In this document: positions 31,254-40,277 of the stretch, in pieces
Layout: every line of letters begins with the position of its first letter
How positions within the stretch are numbered: position 1 is the first letter of the stretch
Assembly (NCBI GenBank): GCA_023381255.1
Contig: JAMCTX010000016.1
Coordinates: 1-51,323 of the forward strand
Reading direction: 5' to 3'
Length of the DNA: 51,323 nucleotides
Origin: Nitrososphaerota archaeon
GTDB lineage: Archaea; Thermoproteota; Nitrososphaeria; Conexivisphaerales; UBA164
The notes under the pieces: generated by a model
What the model was told of the DNA's origin: nothing
Database searches by the model: none
The model's input: only the letters and a program-made list of their open reading frames with translations
Position numbers and translations under genes: made by a program

Positions 31254-32825
31254 ATGGTAAAAAAAGCGCTGATTGCCTTGCTGTTAATACTTTCATTTGC
31301 CATTTCGGTTCCTGTGTATGCACAGGCCCAGGGATTAGCTGTAAGCGGAGTGAGCTTTGGTCCTTCATCGTCACCAATTGAAGTCGAAGCCGGCTCATAT
31401 AACGTGCCCCTTTTTGTGTATTTAACTGACGCAGGGCAGTACCCTGCCATAAACGTCAGCGTGCACGCATCAAGCACGGCCCAGTTCATGGTGGTAAGCG
31501 AACCTCAGAACACAAGTGTCATACCTTCCGGGGATACCGTGTCTTCTATTGTATATATTAACATAAGCAACAGGGCGATTAGCGGAATATATTCGATGAA
31601 ATTTCTTGTCAAGTACAGTCAGTTTAACGGAATCGCATATGCTGCAAAGAACTTCACGTATACGGCTGAACTGCCGGTTTCAACGTTTTCCAGCCTGCAG
31701 GTGTATTCGGCATACTGGGGAACAGGAGGCGTTCTGGCTTATCCTGGGGCAGTTGACATGCCACTCACGCTTGTAGTCAGGAACGCCGGGTCAAACACGG
31801 CTTACAACTCCACGCTTTCAGTTAACGTTTCACAGCCTTTCACCTCAGAATCAGGAAATTCCACGGTAACACAGTTCATAGGCCCTCTGCCCGCAGGGGC
31901 CAGTGTTCCAATTGAAGTTTACCTGAACATAAACAGCAGCGCAAAGCTGGGGTATTACCCACTGAACGTAACTCTTGACTGGAACAGCGGAATCAGTTCT
32001 GTGCAGAAGGTTTATGTGCCCGTGTTCGGTTCGCCAGAAATAGAGGTTCAGGGGTACAGCCTCAACCCCCCGCAGCTATTCCCAGGAACCCAGGACGCTG
32101 AGCTTTACATTTCGATTGTCAATTCGGGGAACGTGACAGCAAGCAACGCGGTGGTAAACATATCAACGTCATCGCCGCTTGGCCTTATATCGCCTTCCAA
32201 GGCAACAATAGGAGCGCTGCCCCCCGGAACCCCGGTGCAGCTTACATACCTGGTAAGCGTCAGTAACAATGCGTCATCGCCTTCAACTGCATTTGTAAAT
32301 GTAAATATAACGTATGCTGGAAAGAGCGCGGAAACTGCAATAAGCGTGCCGATTTCTCCCAAGGCGTCGTTAAGCGTTAACCCCTCCTCCGTCACAGTCA
32401 CGCAGGGGGACTCGGACTTTAATGTATATTATACGGTTTATAATAACGGGAACGTTACTGCAAAGGACGTGCAGGCGCAGTTAATTCTTCCAAACACGAT
32501 AAGCGGAAACACGTTTGATTATCTGGGCGATATACCCGCTGGCTCCAGCGCCACGGCTACTTTTTCGCTTGACGTAGGTTCGAATGCGCCAACAGGGACT
32601 TACAGGGCAACCATGGAAACCAGCTGGCAGCAGGACAATGCGCCAGGTCAGGAGCTCACGTCAAGGGTACCAATAACCTACACCATCCAGCAATCCTTTG
32701 CAAACAGTGTCTTTGGATACATTCTGACCCCGCCCGCGGTTTACCTGACAATCATGCTTATCATTGTCGTGATAGTCGCCATAATAGCTGTGCTGGCGGT
32801 GAACAGAAGACGAGCATCTCAATAG
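31254..32825 (+). CDS. Membrane-anchored extracellular protein with CARDB/NEW3-like repeats
   Basis: 523 aa. An N-terminal signal (ALIALLLILSFAISVPVYAQ) is followed by three or four beta-sandwich units. Each unit has the recurrent LVVRNAGSNTAYNSTLSVNV or YISIVNSGNVTASNAVVNIS pattern typical of CARDB/NEW3/COG1361 domains. One C-terminal membrane helix ends in RRRASQ. It sits outside the membrane, anchored at the C-terminus. The next two genes are an ABC ATPase and an ABC-2 permease, so it probably forms the outer part of an exporter or assists its substrate. Its stop overlaps the likely start of the ATPase. Confidence 0.75.
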   Translation: MVKKALIALLLILSFAISVPVYAQAQGLAVSGVSFGPSSSPIEVEAGSYNVPLFVYLTDAGQYPAINVSVHASSTAQFMVVSEPQNTSVIPSGDTVSSIVYINISNRAISGIYSMKFLVKYSQFNGIAYAAKNFTYTAELPVSTFSSLQVYSAYWGTGGVLAYPGAVDMPLTLVVRNAGSNTAYNSTLSVNVSQPFTSESGNSTVTQFIGPLPAGASVPIEVYLNINSSAKLGYYPLNVTLDWNSGISSVQKVYVPVFGSPEIEVQGYSLNPPQLFPGTQDAELYISIVNSGNVTASNAVVNISTSSPLGLISPSKATIGALPPGTPVQLTYLVSVSNNASSPSTAFVNVNITYAGKSAETAISVPISPKASLSVNPSSVTVTQGDSDFNVYYTVYNNGNVTAKDVQAQLILPNTISGNTFDYLGDIPAGSSATATFSLDVGSNAPTGTYRATMETSWQQDNAPGQELTSRVPITYTIQQSFANSVFGYILTPPAVYLTIMLIIVVIVAIIAVLAVNRRRASQ

Positions 32826-33580
32826 AGGCAGACAGCCTTTCCAAGAATTTTGGCAACCTGATAGCTGTTGATAAAGTGTCGTTCAAGGTGAGTAAGGGCG
32901 AAATATTTGGGCTGGTTGGGCCAAACGGCGCTGGCAAGAGCACACTTCTGAAAATGCTTTGCACTGTTCTCAGGCCTACTTCAGGAAAAGGTTATGTTGA
33001 AGGCCATGATATAGTGAAGGAAGCCACAGAGGTAAGGAGGTCAATAGGCGTTGTGCAGGAGAAGCTCATACTTTATTCTCCGCTGACTCCGATTGAGAAC
33101 CTTGAATTTTTTGGAAATTTGTACAACATGGACAGCAAAATTCTGAGGGCAAAAATAATGGAGCTGCTTGACGACGTTAAATTGATGACTGTAAAGGACA
33201 GGCCGGTGGGCACATTTTCAACCGGCATGAGACAGAGGCTGAACATAGCGCGTGCCCTGCTACATGATCCGCGGGTTGTAATACTGGATGAACCTACAAA
33301 CGGCCTTGATCCACAGAGCGTGAGGTGGGTAAGGGATTTTATAATAAAATTAAAGGAGCGCGGGCTCACGGTAGTGCTTACAACCCATGACATGTACGAA
33401 ATAGACGAACTTGCCGAGGTGGTTGCGATAATGGACAGAGGGCAGATACTTGAAATCGGAAACAAGGATGAGCTGAAGTCCAGGCATGGCGTTGATAAGA
33501 TTGAGGATGTCTTCCTTTCACTTACGGGGAGGGAGCTCAGGGACGAACTCAGCGGAAGGCTAAGGGGGAGGGGCTGGTAA
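32822..33580 (+). CDS. ABC-2 type transporter ATP-binding protein, with an unusual start
   Basis: Walker A GPNGAGKST, signature STGMRQRLNIARALL, Walker B VVILDEPTNGLDP and the H-loop TTHDMYE are all intact. The first ordinary start codon is GTG 32876 (234 aa). It would drop the conserved first strands, which are nonetheless encoded in frame upstream (IEADSLSKNFGNLIAVDK). No ATG, GTG or TTG precedes them. The codon in the family position is ATA 32822, overlapping the TAG of the previous gene (ATAG). I therefore draw the gene from 32822 as probable ATA initiation; 32876 is the conservative alternative. Partner of the permease at 33580. Confidence 0.8.
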   Translation: MEADSLSKNFGNLIAVDKVSFKVSKGEIFGLVGPNGAGKSTLLKMLCTVLRPTSGKGYVEGHDIVKEATEVRRSIGVVQEKLILYSPLTPIENLEFFGNLYNMDSKILRAKIMELLDDVKLMTVKDRPVGTFSTGMRQRLNIARALLHDPRVVILDEPTNGLDPQSVRWVRDFIIKLKERGLTVVLTTHDMYEIDELAEVVAIMDRGQILEIGNKDELKSRHGVDKIEDVFLSLTGRELRDELSGRLRGRGW

Positions 33581-34722
33581 TGCAAAAGGGCTCATTTTAC
33601 CACCTGTACATTGTGATGAAGAAGGACCTGACGGAGTTTTACCGGGTAAGAGCAAGGCTGGTATCAATGATAATGCTGCCGATATTGCTGATGCTGCTTT
33701 TTGGATACATGTTTCCAAGCAGCGGGTCAATAACCCACATCCCGATAGCCATAGTGAACCAGGACCAGTCAGCCACAGCCATACAGGTGATAAACAGCTT
33801 TACATATATGGCCCAGTCTGGCAACGCGTTTAACGTTCTTACATATACGTCACTTGCACAGGCACAGCAGGCACTGCTGCAGGGGAAGATCTACGCGATA
33901 GTTATATTTAGGCCCGGATTTGGGGAAGGGCTGAAAAGCGGGGCAGCCGCTGTTCAGGTGATAGTCGACCAGATGAATCCTACACTTGACCAAGTAGTTA
34001 CCGGCGGGATACAGTCAATATTCAGCCAGCTGAACGTGCAGCTTAGCCTGAGCCAGGGATTTCCCGCCCAGGCAGGCACAATATCCGTGAACTTTCAGGG
34101 ATTGATCCCGGGATCTCCAAGCAGCTTCGAGTTCCTGGCACCAGGGTTCATAGCCATGAGCATGGTAATGGGCGGGTTAGCCGGGCTGGCAATGACATTT
34201 TCAAGGGAAAGGGAACTTGGAACTCTCGACGGGATGCTGATGACACCCATATCAAGATTTTCGATAGTAATGGGGAAGGCAATGGCTCAGGCTGTGAGGG
34301 GAATAATAAGCGGGGTCATGATAGTAATACTTGCGATAATACTGTTCGGGGTAAAAATTTACGGTAACATCTTCCTCATGTCCCTCATCATATTTCTTGG
34401 CATACTTTCCTTTACTGGGCTTGGATTAATAGCCACAAGCTTTGTAAGCGACCAGGAATCGGCGCAGATGATAATGCTCATGATAGAAATGCCTATGATA
34501 TTTATTTCCGGGATATTTTATCCCGTGCTGCAGCTTCCCTTGTGGCTGAGGGACATCGCCTATATGCTGCCACTTTCGTACACGGTATCAGCGTTCAGGT
34601 CAGTCATGGTAATGAATGCTCCACTTTCGGCTGTATGGCCAGATGTGCTGGTGCTGATAGTTTACTCCTTGGTGACGTTTGCGATAGCTATACCGCTGTT
34701 CCAGAAAATGGTGACAAAGTAA
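33580..34722 (+). CDS. ABC-2 type transporter permease
   Basis: 380 aa. A first helix after a short cytoplasmic start (LVSMIMLPILLMLLFGYMFP) is followed by a large extracellular loop (about 45-180), then five helices in the last half, including the SPSSFEFLAPGFIAMSMVMG and TPISRFSIVMGKAMAQ segments typical of ABC2_membrane/YhgE-type exporters. Its ATG follows the ATPase stop by an ATGC junction overlapping one base. Likely exports lipid, drug or polymer. The CARDB-like protein encoded upstream is the probable extracellular partner. Confidence 0.88.
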   Translation: MQKGSFYHLYIVMKKDLTEFYRVRARLVSMIMLPILLMLLFGYMFPSSGSITHIPIAIVNQDQSATAIQVINSFTYMAQSGNAFNVLTYTSLAQAQQALLQGKIYAIVIFRPGFGEGLKSGAAAVQVIVDQMNPTLDQVVTGGIQSIFSQLNVQLSLSQGFPAQAGTISVNFQGLIPGSPSSFEFLAPGFIAMSMVMGGLAGLAMTFSRERELGTLDGMLMTPISRFSIVMGKAMAQAVRGIISGVMIVILAIILFGVKIYGNIFLMSLIIFLGILSFTGLGLIATSFVSDQESAQMIMLMIEMPMIFISGIFYPVLQLPLWLRDIAYMLPLSYTVSAFRSVMVMNAPLSAVWPDVLVLIVYSLVTFAIAIPLFQKMVTK

Positions 34723-34724
34723 GT

Positions 34725-36026
34725 TCACGTACACAATTTTTCCATAATGTCACGCATTTTATCCAGGTCCTCGCTCAGCAGCACAACGCTTCCTTCAAGC
34801 CCAACAGAAGGTTTCTCGATGTATGCGTCAGCTATTATTCCGGTTTCCCTTATCATCCTTAAGGGAGGGCAATACAGGTCTTCCACATTTACTTCCTGAA
34901 TCTTCATGTTCATTTTTCTTAACGTATCAGTTATTTTATCAGAAAGCCTGATGTTGGCAGCAACCCTGTACTTTGCTCCGAGTTTTTTGAGTTCCAAAAG
35001 CATGTAGCCTACGTGTCTTGAAGCTCCGTATGCTGGGCTGCCAAACCTGACACCATTCAAGCATTTCACTATTCTGCCATCAACCCCTATCACGCTTCCT
35101 ATATCTGATGCGTTTTCCGAATAAGCGACATTCATCCCTACCTCCGGCACCAGATCTTTTATGTCAATTTCTGATAGCTGCTTTAGAAACAGCGAAAAGC
35201 GATTCGCAGTTCGGTCGAACGTGCATGCCGGCTTTCCATATATTGCCCAGGCATCACTCTCCTTGTACTTAACAAGCGGCTGGCTGCCACCAAGCACTGC
35301 AATGGATTTGCATTTGTGCCCTAGCTCATTCAATTCTTGGCATACCTCTTGTTCTCCGTTTGTAACCGCCAGCACAGTTCCATAAGACGGCTCGGAAAGC
35401 ATGGAAAAAAGTTCCATATCTGTCAGCGTAACATTTAGCCCATACCTTTCCTGAAGTTCAACCAGCGCCCCTCCGATTCCGCCTTCAGATACATCATGGG
35501 CCAGCTTTATGCCATTTATTTTAAGCATGTCCCTGAGGGCAGGCACAGGCGTCAACTGGTTCCATTCAACCTTGTGTTCTGAAAGTCCGGCAAGCCACCT
35601 GAGCCATCCGGATTCCAGTGCGGGTTCACCCACCAGGATAACAGAATCGCCATCGGACGGCTTTATCGGTGTTTTTACCATCTTTCCGTAAGCAGTTACG
35701 GTGATCAGCGGAAGTTCAACGCCTTCATAACATCCGGTGTGGCCTCCACTGACTTCGACGCCAAACCGCCTGGCAGTCTCTTCAAGAATTCTGTAAAGGC
35801 CAATCGCGCTCCCGCAGCTTTGCGGAGGCACAGTTATAGTATCTGTAACAAATTCCGGTTCTGCAAACGATGCAAGAACGTTTCCCAGGGCATATGACAG
35901 GGCAAAGAATGGCAGCGTTTCATCAGGCAACCCTACGGCGGGCGCGGTGCTAACCACCAAATTTTTCTCAAGTTTCGATGCATCCAGGTCCTTTTTTATC
36001 CTAACCTTTCCAGCTTTACCGTTCAT
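34725..36026 (-). CDS. PurM/HypE-like domain fused to thiamine-phosphate synthase ThiN
   Basis: 433 aa. Residues about 20-270 carry AIR-synthase-related features (GGHTGCYEGVELPLITVTAY, SGDSVILVG-like turn, KLAHDVSEGGIGGALVELQE). Residues about 285-430 match ThiN: NASDIGSVIGVDGRIVKC, VRFGSPAYGASRHVGYMLLE, then AANIRLSDKITDTLRKM. ThiN joins the thiazole and pyrimidine phosphates to make thiamine phosphate. The PurM-like half resembles ThiL-type ATP-binding domains, so the fusion could condense and phosphorylate, but the ThiL identity is not certain. Convergent with the ABC-2 permease gene, 2 bases apart. Confidence 0.75.
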   Translation of the reverse strand: MNGKAGKVRIKKDLDASKLEKNLVVSTAPAVGLPDETLPFFALSYALGNVLASFAEPEFVTDTITVPPQSCGSAIGLYRILEETARRFGVEVSGGHTGCYEGVELPLITVTAYGKMVKTPIKPSDGDSVILVGEPALESGWLRWLAGLSEHKVEWNQLTPVPALRDMLKINGIKLAHDVSEGGIGGALVELQERYGLNVTLTDMELFSMLSEPSYGTVLAVTNGEQEVCQELNELGHKCKSIAVLGGSQPLVKYKESDAWAIYGKPACTFDRTANRFSLFLKQLSEIDIKDLVPEVGMNVAYSENASDIGSVIGVDGRIVKCLNGVRFGSPAYGASRHVGYMLLELKKLGAKYRVAANIRLSDKITDTLRKMNMKIQEVNVEDLYCPPLRMIRETGIIADAYIEKPSVGLEGSVVLLSEDLDKMRDIMEKLCT

Positions 36027-36127
36027 GATTTCCAGATGTCATGTATTTTTTTAAATGTTTGGCTAAAAAATAACAATTCAGATTATAAATCATAAATATG
36101 ATTAATATATCAATATTTTGAGTAATT

Positions 36128-36138
36128 GTTATATATTA
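36128..36138 (+). promoter_or_regulatory. TATA box of YeeE/YedE gene
   Basis: GTTATATATTA about 30 nt upstream of ATG 36167. The region 36027-36166 is very AT-rich and also serves the divergent ThiN-fusion gene. Confidence 0.5.
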
Positions 36139-36166
36139 GCATTTTTGTACCATTTATTGACCAAAA

Positions 36167-37537
36167 ATGACGGATAAATCCGGCAAAAAAGTGTTTTGGG
36201 CTGCAAGCATAACATTATTGGTAGTATCATTGCTTATGCTGAGTTATGGAATATATCAACAAGATGTGCTTCACGTTTACAAGGCACCACTCTTGCTGGG
36301 AATAGTTGCAGGAATGCTGCTTGGTATTCCTTTAGAAATATGGAATTTTTCAGATCCAGATACATTATTTAGGGTCATGGCATTTCAGGACAGGTTTTTG
36401 ATGGTATGCTTTGGATTTGCTATAGGCCTTGGGGCAATACTTCTCTATGGTCTCAATTTATTTGTGCCACATCCAAACTTTGGAATTAAGGACCTTTTTA
36501 TATTCGGGCTAGTAATAGGAGGTTTGATATTTGGAGCTGGGGTTGGAATAGCAGGTTACTTCCCAGGAACTGTCTGGATAGCTTTGGGGCAGGGAAGACG
36601 TGATGCGTTATATGCAATCATTGGGGGTCTGTTGGGGGCTTTTACATGGTCAGCCATGTTTGGCTATGTAAAATGGTTCTTCTGGGACACGCTAAATTTT
36701 GGCCCTGTAACGTGGGCTTCGCTTTTTAACCTTACCACCAGACCTGAGATCTTCGGAGTAAGCATAATTTTTGGCGCCATACTTTTGCTTATGTTCTTTT
36801 TATTGCCAAGATATCCTAAACAACCAACAACACAATCTTGCGCATATCACCTTGCTGGAAAAAATAAGGAAGTAACAAAATTTGATGTCGTAATTGATGA
36901 AGAACAAAAAAAGTATCCGAAAGCAAGACCTTATATAACAAACCTCATAAACCAAAGCAGCATAGAAAATGCACGGTCTATTATCCTTTTAGGAATCGCA
37001 TTTACAGTGGCGGCAGTTTCAGTAATAATACTTCGGCAGATTTTTGGTGAGTCTACTACATATTCTTGGATAGGAGCCCAAATTTCGTATATGATAAACC
37101 CAATTTGGGCTGCTTCAAACCCATACTTCCAGCTCTTTGGAGGGATGCACATTATCAATGGTATTGCAGTAAATAACCCATTCAGCGAAATAGGCTGGGA
37201 ACCATTCTCAGATCTGGGTACTTTCTTGGGTGGATTAATATCATCTGTAATAATATCTAGAAGGTTTATGGGATTCAAACAGCAGGTTCCAACCATATGG
37301 CAGCATAGATTTGGGCCATCGGCATCAAAAAGGGCAATAGGTTCTTTCATAGGGACTTTTATGGTGCTGTTTGGTGCAAGAATGGCTAATGGCTGCGCCT
37401 CTGGTCATATTTTAAGTGGCAACATACAAATGGCAGTAAGCAGCTTCCTGTTCATGATAATGGTTCTAATTGGAGCATGGATAGCATTAAGATACATATT
37501 TAAACTAAAAATTAACGCACCGGGATACACCAAATAA
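36167..37537 (+). CDS. YeeE/YedE-family sulfur-compound transporter
   Basis: 456 aa with about 10-12 hydrophobic helices in two repeated halves. Family marks are GYFPGTVWIALGQGRRDALY (about 130-149) and ANGCASGHILSGN (about 408). Related proteins import thiosulfate and carry conserved Cys in both motifs. Here the first has Phe where relatives have Cys (GYCPGT), while the second keeps GC-x-SGH. A polar Lys-rich loop (about 225-270) links the halves. A role in supplying sulfur to TusA/DsrE-type proteins is plausible but not proved. Confidence 0.8.
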   Translation: MTDKSGKKVFWAASITLLVVSLLMLSYGIYQQDVLHVYKAPLLLGIVAGMLLGIPLEIWNFSDPDTLFRVMAFQDRFLMVCFGFAIGLGAILLYGLNLFVPHPNFGIKDLFIFGLVIGGLIFGAGVGIAGYFPGTVWIALGQGRRDALYAIIGGLLGAFTWSAMFGYVKWFFWDTLNFGPVTWASLFNLTTRPEIFGVSIIFGAILLLMFFLLPRYPKQPTTQSCAYHLAGKNKEVTKFDVVIDEEQKKYPKARPYITNLINQSSIENARSIILLGIAFTVAAVSVIILRQIFGESTTYSWIGAQISYMINPIWAASNPYFQLFGGMHIINGIAVNNPFSEIGWEPFSDLGTFLGGLISSVIISRRFMGFKQQVPTIWQHRFGPSASKRAIGSFIGTFMVLFGARMANGCASGHILSGNIQMAVSSFLFMIMVLIGAWIALRYIFKLKINAPGYTK

Positions 37538-37538
37538 A

Positions 37539-37548
37539 TTTTTTTTGA
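37539..37548 (+). terminator. Poly-T terminator after YeeE/YedE gene
   Basis: A run of eight T within AATTTTTTTTGATT directly after the stop codon of the transporter gene, matching the T-rich terminators of archaea. The proS promoter (CTTATATTTTAAG, 37574-37586) follows. Confidence 0.5.
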
Positions 37549-37601
37549 TTAACAATTTTGGATAGCGCATTGCTTATATTTTAAGTTACCAGAGGGTTAA
37601 C

Positions 37602-39005
37602 ATGGGGCCCAAGAAAAAATCGTTCAGCGAATGGTACGATTATGTATTAAAGGAGGGGGAATTTATTGATGTTCGCTACGGCGTTAAGGGGATGGTTGTT
37701 TACAGGCCTCGCGGCATGGCGATAGTAAGCAGGCTCTACCAGATGTTTGAAAGCGACCTGAAGGAAAGGGGACACCAGCAGGTGCTCTTTCCCCTGATGA
37801 TAGGGCTTCCCAGCTTCAAAAAGGAATCTGATCACATAAAGGGGTTTGAGGAAGAGGTGTTCATGGTTAGCCGCGCCGGCGGCAAGGACCTTGATGAGCC
37901 AATGATCATCAGACCAACCTCTGAAACTGCCTTCTACCCAATGTTTGAGCTGTGGATAAGCAGCTACAGGGACCTGCCTTACAGGACATTTCAGTCTGTA
38001 GCAGTTTACAGGTACGAAACCAAGGCCACGAGACCACTTTTCAGGGGAAGGGAGTTTCTGTGGATAGAAACCCATAACCTATTTGCCAGTGAAGCTGATG
38101 CCATAAAGCATGTCAGGGACGACATAGAAATGATGAGTTCAAGGTTAAGCGAGCTTGGGATCCCCTATCTTGTTGTAAAGAGGGAACCATATGACAGGTT
38201 TCCCGGCGCCGACCAGAGCTATGCGTACGACGCAATACTCCCAACAGGCGAAGTATTGCAGGTAGCAACAACGCACTATCTGGGCCAGAACTTTACGAAA
38301 CCGTTTGAAGTTGAGTATCTGGCTGAAAACGGTGATAAGCAGTACGCATTCAGCACAACTCTCGGGATTGGAATATCTCGCATTCTCGGGGCACTGGTTT
38401 CTTGCCACGGCGACGACAATGGTGCCTATATTCCGCCCCAGCTGAGTGATAGGCTGGGGGTTGTTGTACCCATCCTGTCGGGAAATGGAAGCTCTGAAGT
38501 CATGCAGTATGTTAAAAAGGTATACTCCATGCTCCCTGGGGGGCAGTTCCTGCTTGACGACAGCGAACTTACGCCTGGAGAAAAGTACTACATGAGCGAG
38601 CTTAAAGGATACCCACTAAGGATTGAAATAGGAATCAAAGAAGCCAGGGACAGCACAGCTACCATATTCAGGAGAGACACCAGAAAGAGGAAGGTAGTGA
38701 GCCTGGACTCTCTGCCAAGGGAAATAGATTTAACAGTGGAGGAAATGAAGGCAAACCTGAAGACAGAAGCGGAGGGTTTAATACATGATGCAGCAAGCAG
38801 GGAGGAAATAATTGAACTGTCTGGCCAGAACAGGATAATAAGGGCTAACTTCTGTGGTAAAAAGCCATGCGCGGACGGGATAAAGGACGCGACTGGAGGG
38901 TACGAAGTAAGGGGAGAGCTTTTCAATGAGGAGCAGCCCCATGGCGCATGCGCATGGTGTGGAGAGAAAGCTGTCAGGAAGGTAATACTTGCAAAGGCAT
39001 ACTGA
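37602..39005 (+). CDS. proS: Prolyl-tRNA synthetase (archaeal type)
   Basis: 467 aa class II synthetase. Motif 2 region ETKATRPLFRGREFLWIETH and motif 3-like TTLGIGISRILGALV are clear, as is the proline-pocket TSETAFYPMFELW. The C-terminal domain of the archaeal/eukaryotic type ends with Cys ligands (CGKKPCADG ... CAWCGEKA) and terminal Tyr. ATG 37602 follows a TATA box by about 25 nt. Transcribed before the aspartate-to-chorismate operon, with its own gap of about 75 bases. Confidence 0.95.
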   Translation: MGPKKKSFSEWYDYVLKEGEFIDVRYGVKGMVVYRPRGMAIVSRLYQMFESDLKERGHQQVLFPLMIGLPSFKKESDHIKGFEEEVFMVSRAGGKDLDEPMIIRPTSETAFYPMFELWISSYRDLPYRTFQSVAVYRYETKATRPLFRGREFLWIETHNLFASEADAIKHVRDDIEMMSSRLSELGIPYLVVKREPYDRFPGADQSYAYDAILPTGEVLQVATTHYLGQNFTKPFEVEYLAENGDKQYAFSTTLGIGISRILGALVSCHGDDNGAYIPPQLSDRLGVVVPILSGNGSSEVMQYVKKVYSMLPGGQFLLDDSELTPGEKYYMSELKGYPLRIEIGIKEARDSTATIFRRDTRKRKVVSLDSLPREIDLTVEEMKANLKTEAEGLIHDAASREEIIELSGQNRIIRANFCGKKPCADGIKDATGGYEVRGELFNEEQPHGACAWCGEKAVRKVILAKAY

Positions 39006-39079
39006 TAAATTATTCATGATAAAGCAATAAAACTTTAATACGCCAAAAGGCATGCTATGATGAGGTAAAATGAGGTCTG

Positions 39080-40273
39080 TTGGTGATTTACTTTATCTAC
39101 GTCCTTAAAATGGGCGGTTCCGTACTTACTGATCCAAATCAAATCAAAAATGCTGTTGCAACAATAAAAAAGATCTATGCAGAAGGAAATAGCGTTGTGG
39201 TTGTTGTTTCTGCAATGAAAGGAGAAACAAACAGGCTTGACGACATAGCAAACAAGCTTGAAATAAATGCCGAGTCAGACAGGGCCGAGATCATATCCAT
39301 GGGTGAAAGGGTGAGTGCAAGGGTGATGGTTTCAACCTTGAAAGCTAATGGAATCGACGCTGCGCTTGTGGACCCGATGCTCCCTGACTGGCCGATTTTC
39401 TCAAACGGTTCATACCTTGATGCTGATGTGGACATGGAAAGGACCAAAAAGGCAACTGAAGAGAAAATAGTCCCAATGCTGAAGCAGGGCAAAGTTCCAA
39501 TAGTGTGCGGATTCATAGGCATCAATGAGAAGGGAGAAATCCAGACGCTGGGAAGGGGAGGAAGCGATACAACGGCAGTGGTGCTTGGTACATGCCTGAA
39601 AGCCAAGGAGGTTGTGCTATTCAAGGATGTCGGCATAGCCATGTCTGGCGACCCGAAAAAGGCACAGAATGTGAAAGCGATACAGGAGCTGGATGCAGAT
39701 GAGGCGCTGGCCCTCTCAGCTGGTGGAAGTGGCCTGATACACTACAAGGCGTTCAAGTACCTGGATGGGATAATAAGGATTACAAGCCTGGAAGATGGGC
39801 TGAACAGCGGGACAATCATAAGCCCGTCAAATGGCATGGGGGTAAACATAAGCGATAAAAATGTGAGCATGATAACCGTAATACCGTCATCTGAATCAGA
39901 AGAAGCATTGACGTCATTTAACAGGGCACTTAGAACAGTAAATGTGAGGGTTTACGGATTTGTTTACGGCCAAAAGGCCATTCTGGCTTATGTCTCGTCC
40001 GAAGATGGCATTTACGGCGTGGTGCACGACATACTCGTAAAGGAAGGGGTTGCCAAGGCAGTGAGCGTAATAAGCGGGCTCTCGGAAATAACGATAAAGT
40101 CATTGGACCTTGAGGCCACACCCGGTTACTTAAGCACTTTAATATCGCCTCTTGCAGAAAAAGGCATAAACCTGTTTGGCGTCTCAACGATATCCAGTAC
40201 GATAAAGATATACCTGAGTTCAACCAAGGCGGAAGAAGCTTTAACGCTTATTAAAGGGGCAATGGGGGTGTAG
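39080..40273 (+). CDS. lysC: Aspartate kinase
   Basis: 397 aa. The amino-acid kinase start YVLKMGGSVL (a Gly-rich loop with Met in place of the usual Phe) is followed by VVVVSAMKGETNRL, GRGGSDTTAVVL (about 154-165) and FKDVGIAMSGDP. The last 130 residues form two ACT-type domains (SMITVIPSSESEEALTSFNR; SVISGLSEITIKSLDLEATP), which probably bind a feedback amino acid. Makes aspartyl phosphate for the next enzyme. TTG 39080 or GTG 39083 starts; the N-terminus is short. Confidence 0.9.
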   Translation: MVIYFIYVLKMGGSVLTDPNQIKNAVATIKKIYAEGNSVVVVVSAMKGETNRLDDIANKLEINAESDRAEIISMGERVSARVMVSTLKANGIDAALVDPMLPDWPIFSNGSYLDADVDMERTKKATEEKIVPMLKQGKVPIVCGFIGINEKGEIQTLGRGGSDTTAVVLGTCLKAKEVVLFKDVGIAMSGDPKKAQNVKAIQELDADEALALSAGGSGLIHYKAFKYLDGIIRITSLEDGLNSGTIISPSNGMGVNISDKNVSMITVIPSSESEEALTSFNRALRTVNVRVYGFVYGQKAILAYVSSEDGIYGVVHDILVKEGVAKAVSVISGLSEITIKSLDLEATPGYLSTLISPLAEKGINLFGVSTISSTIKIYLSSTKAEEALTLIKGAMGV

Positions 40274-40277
40274 TGAT

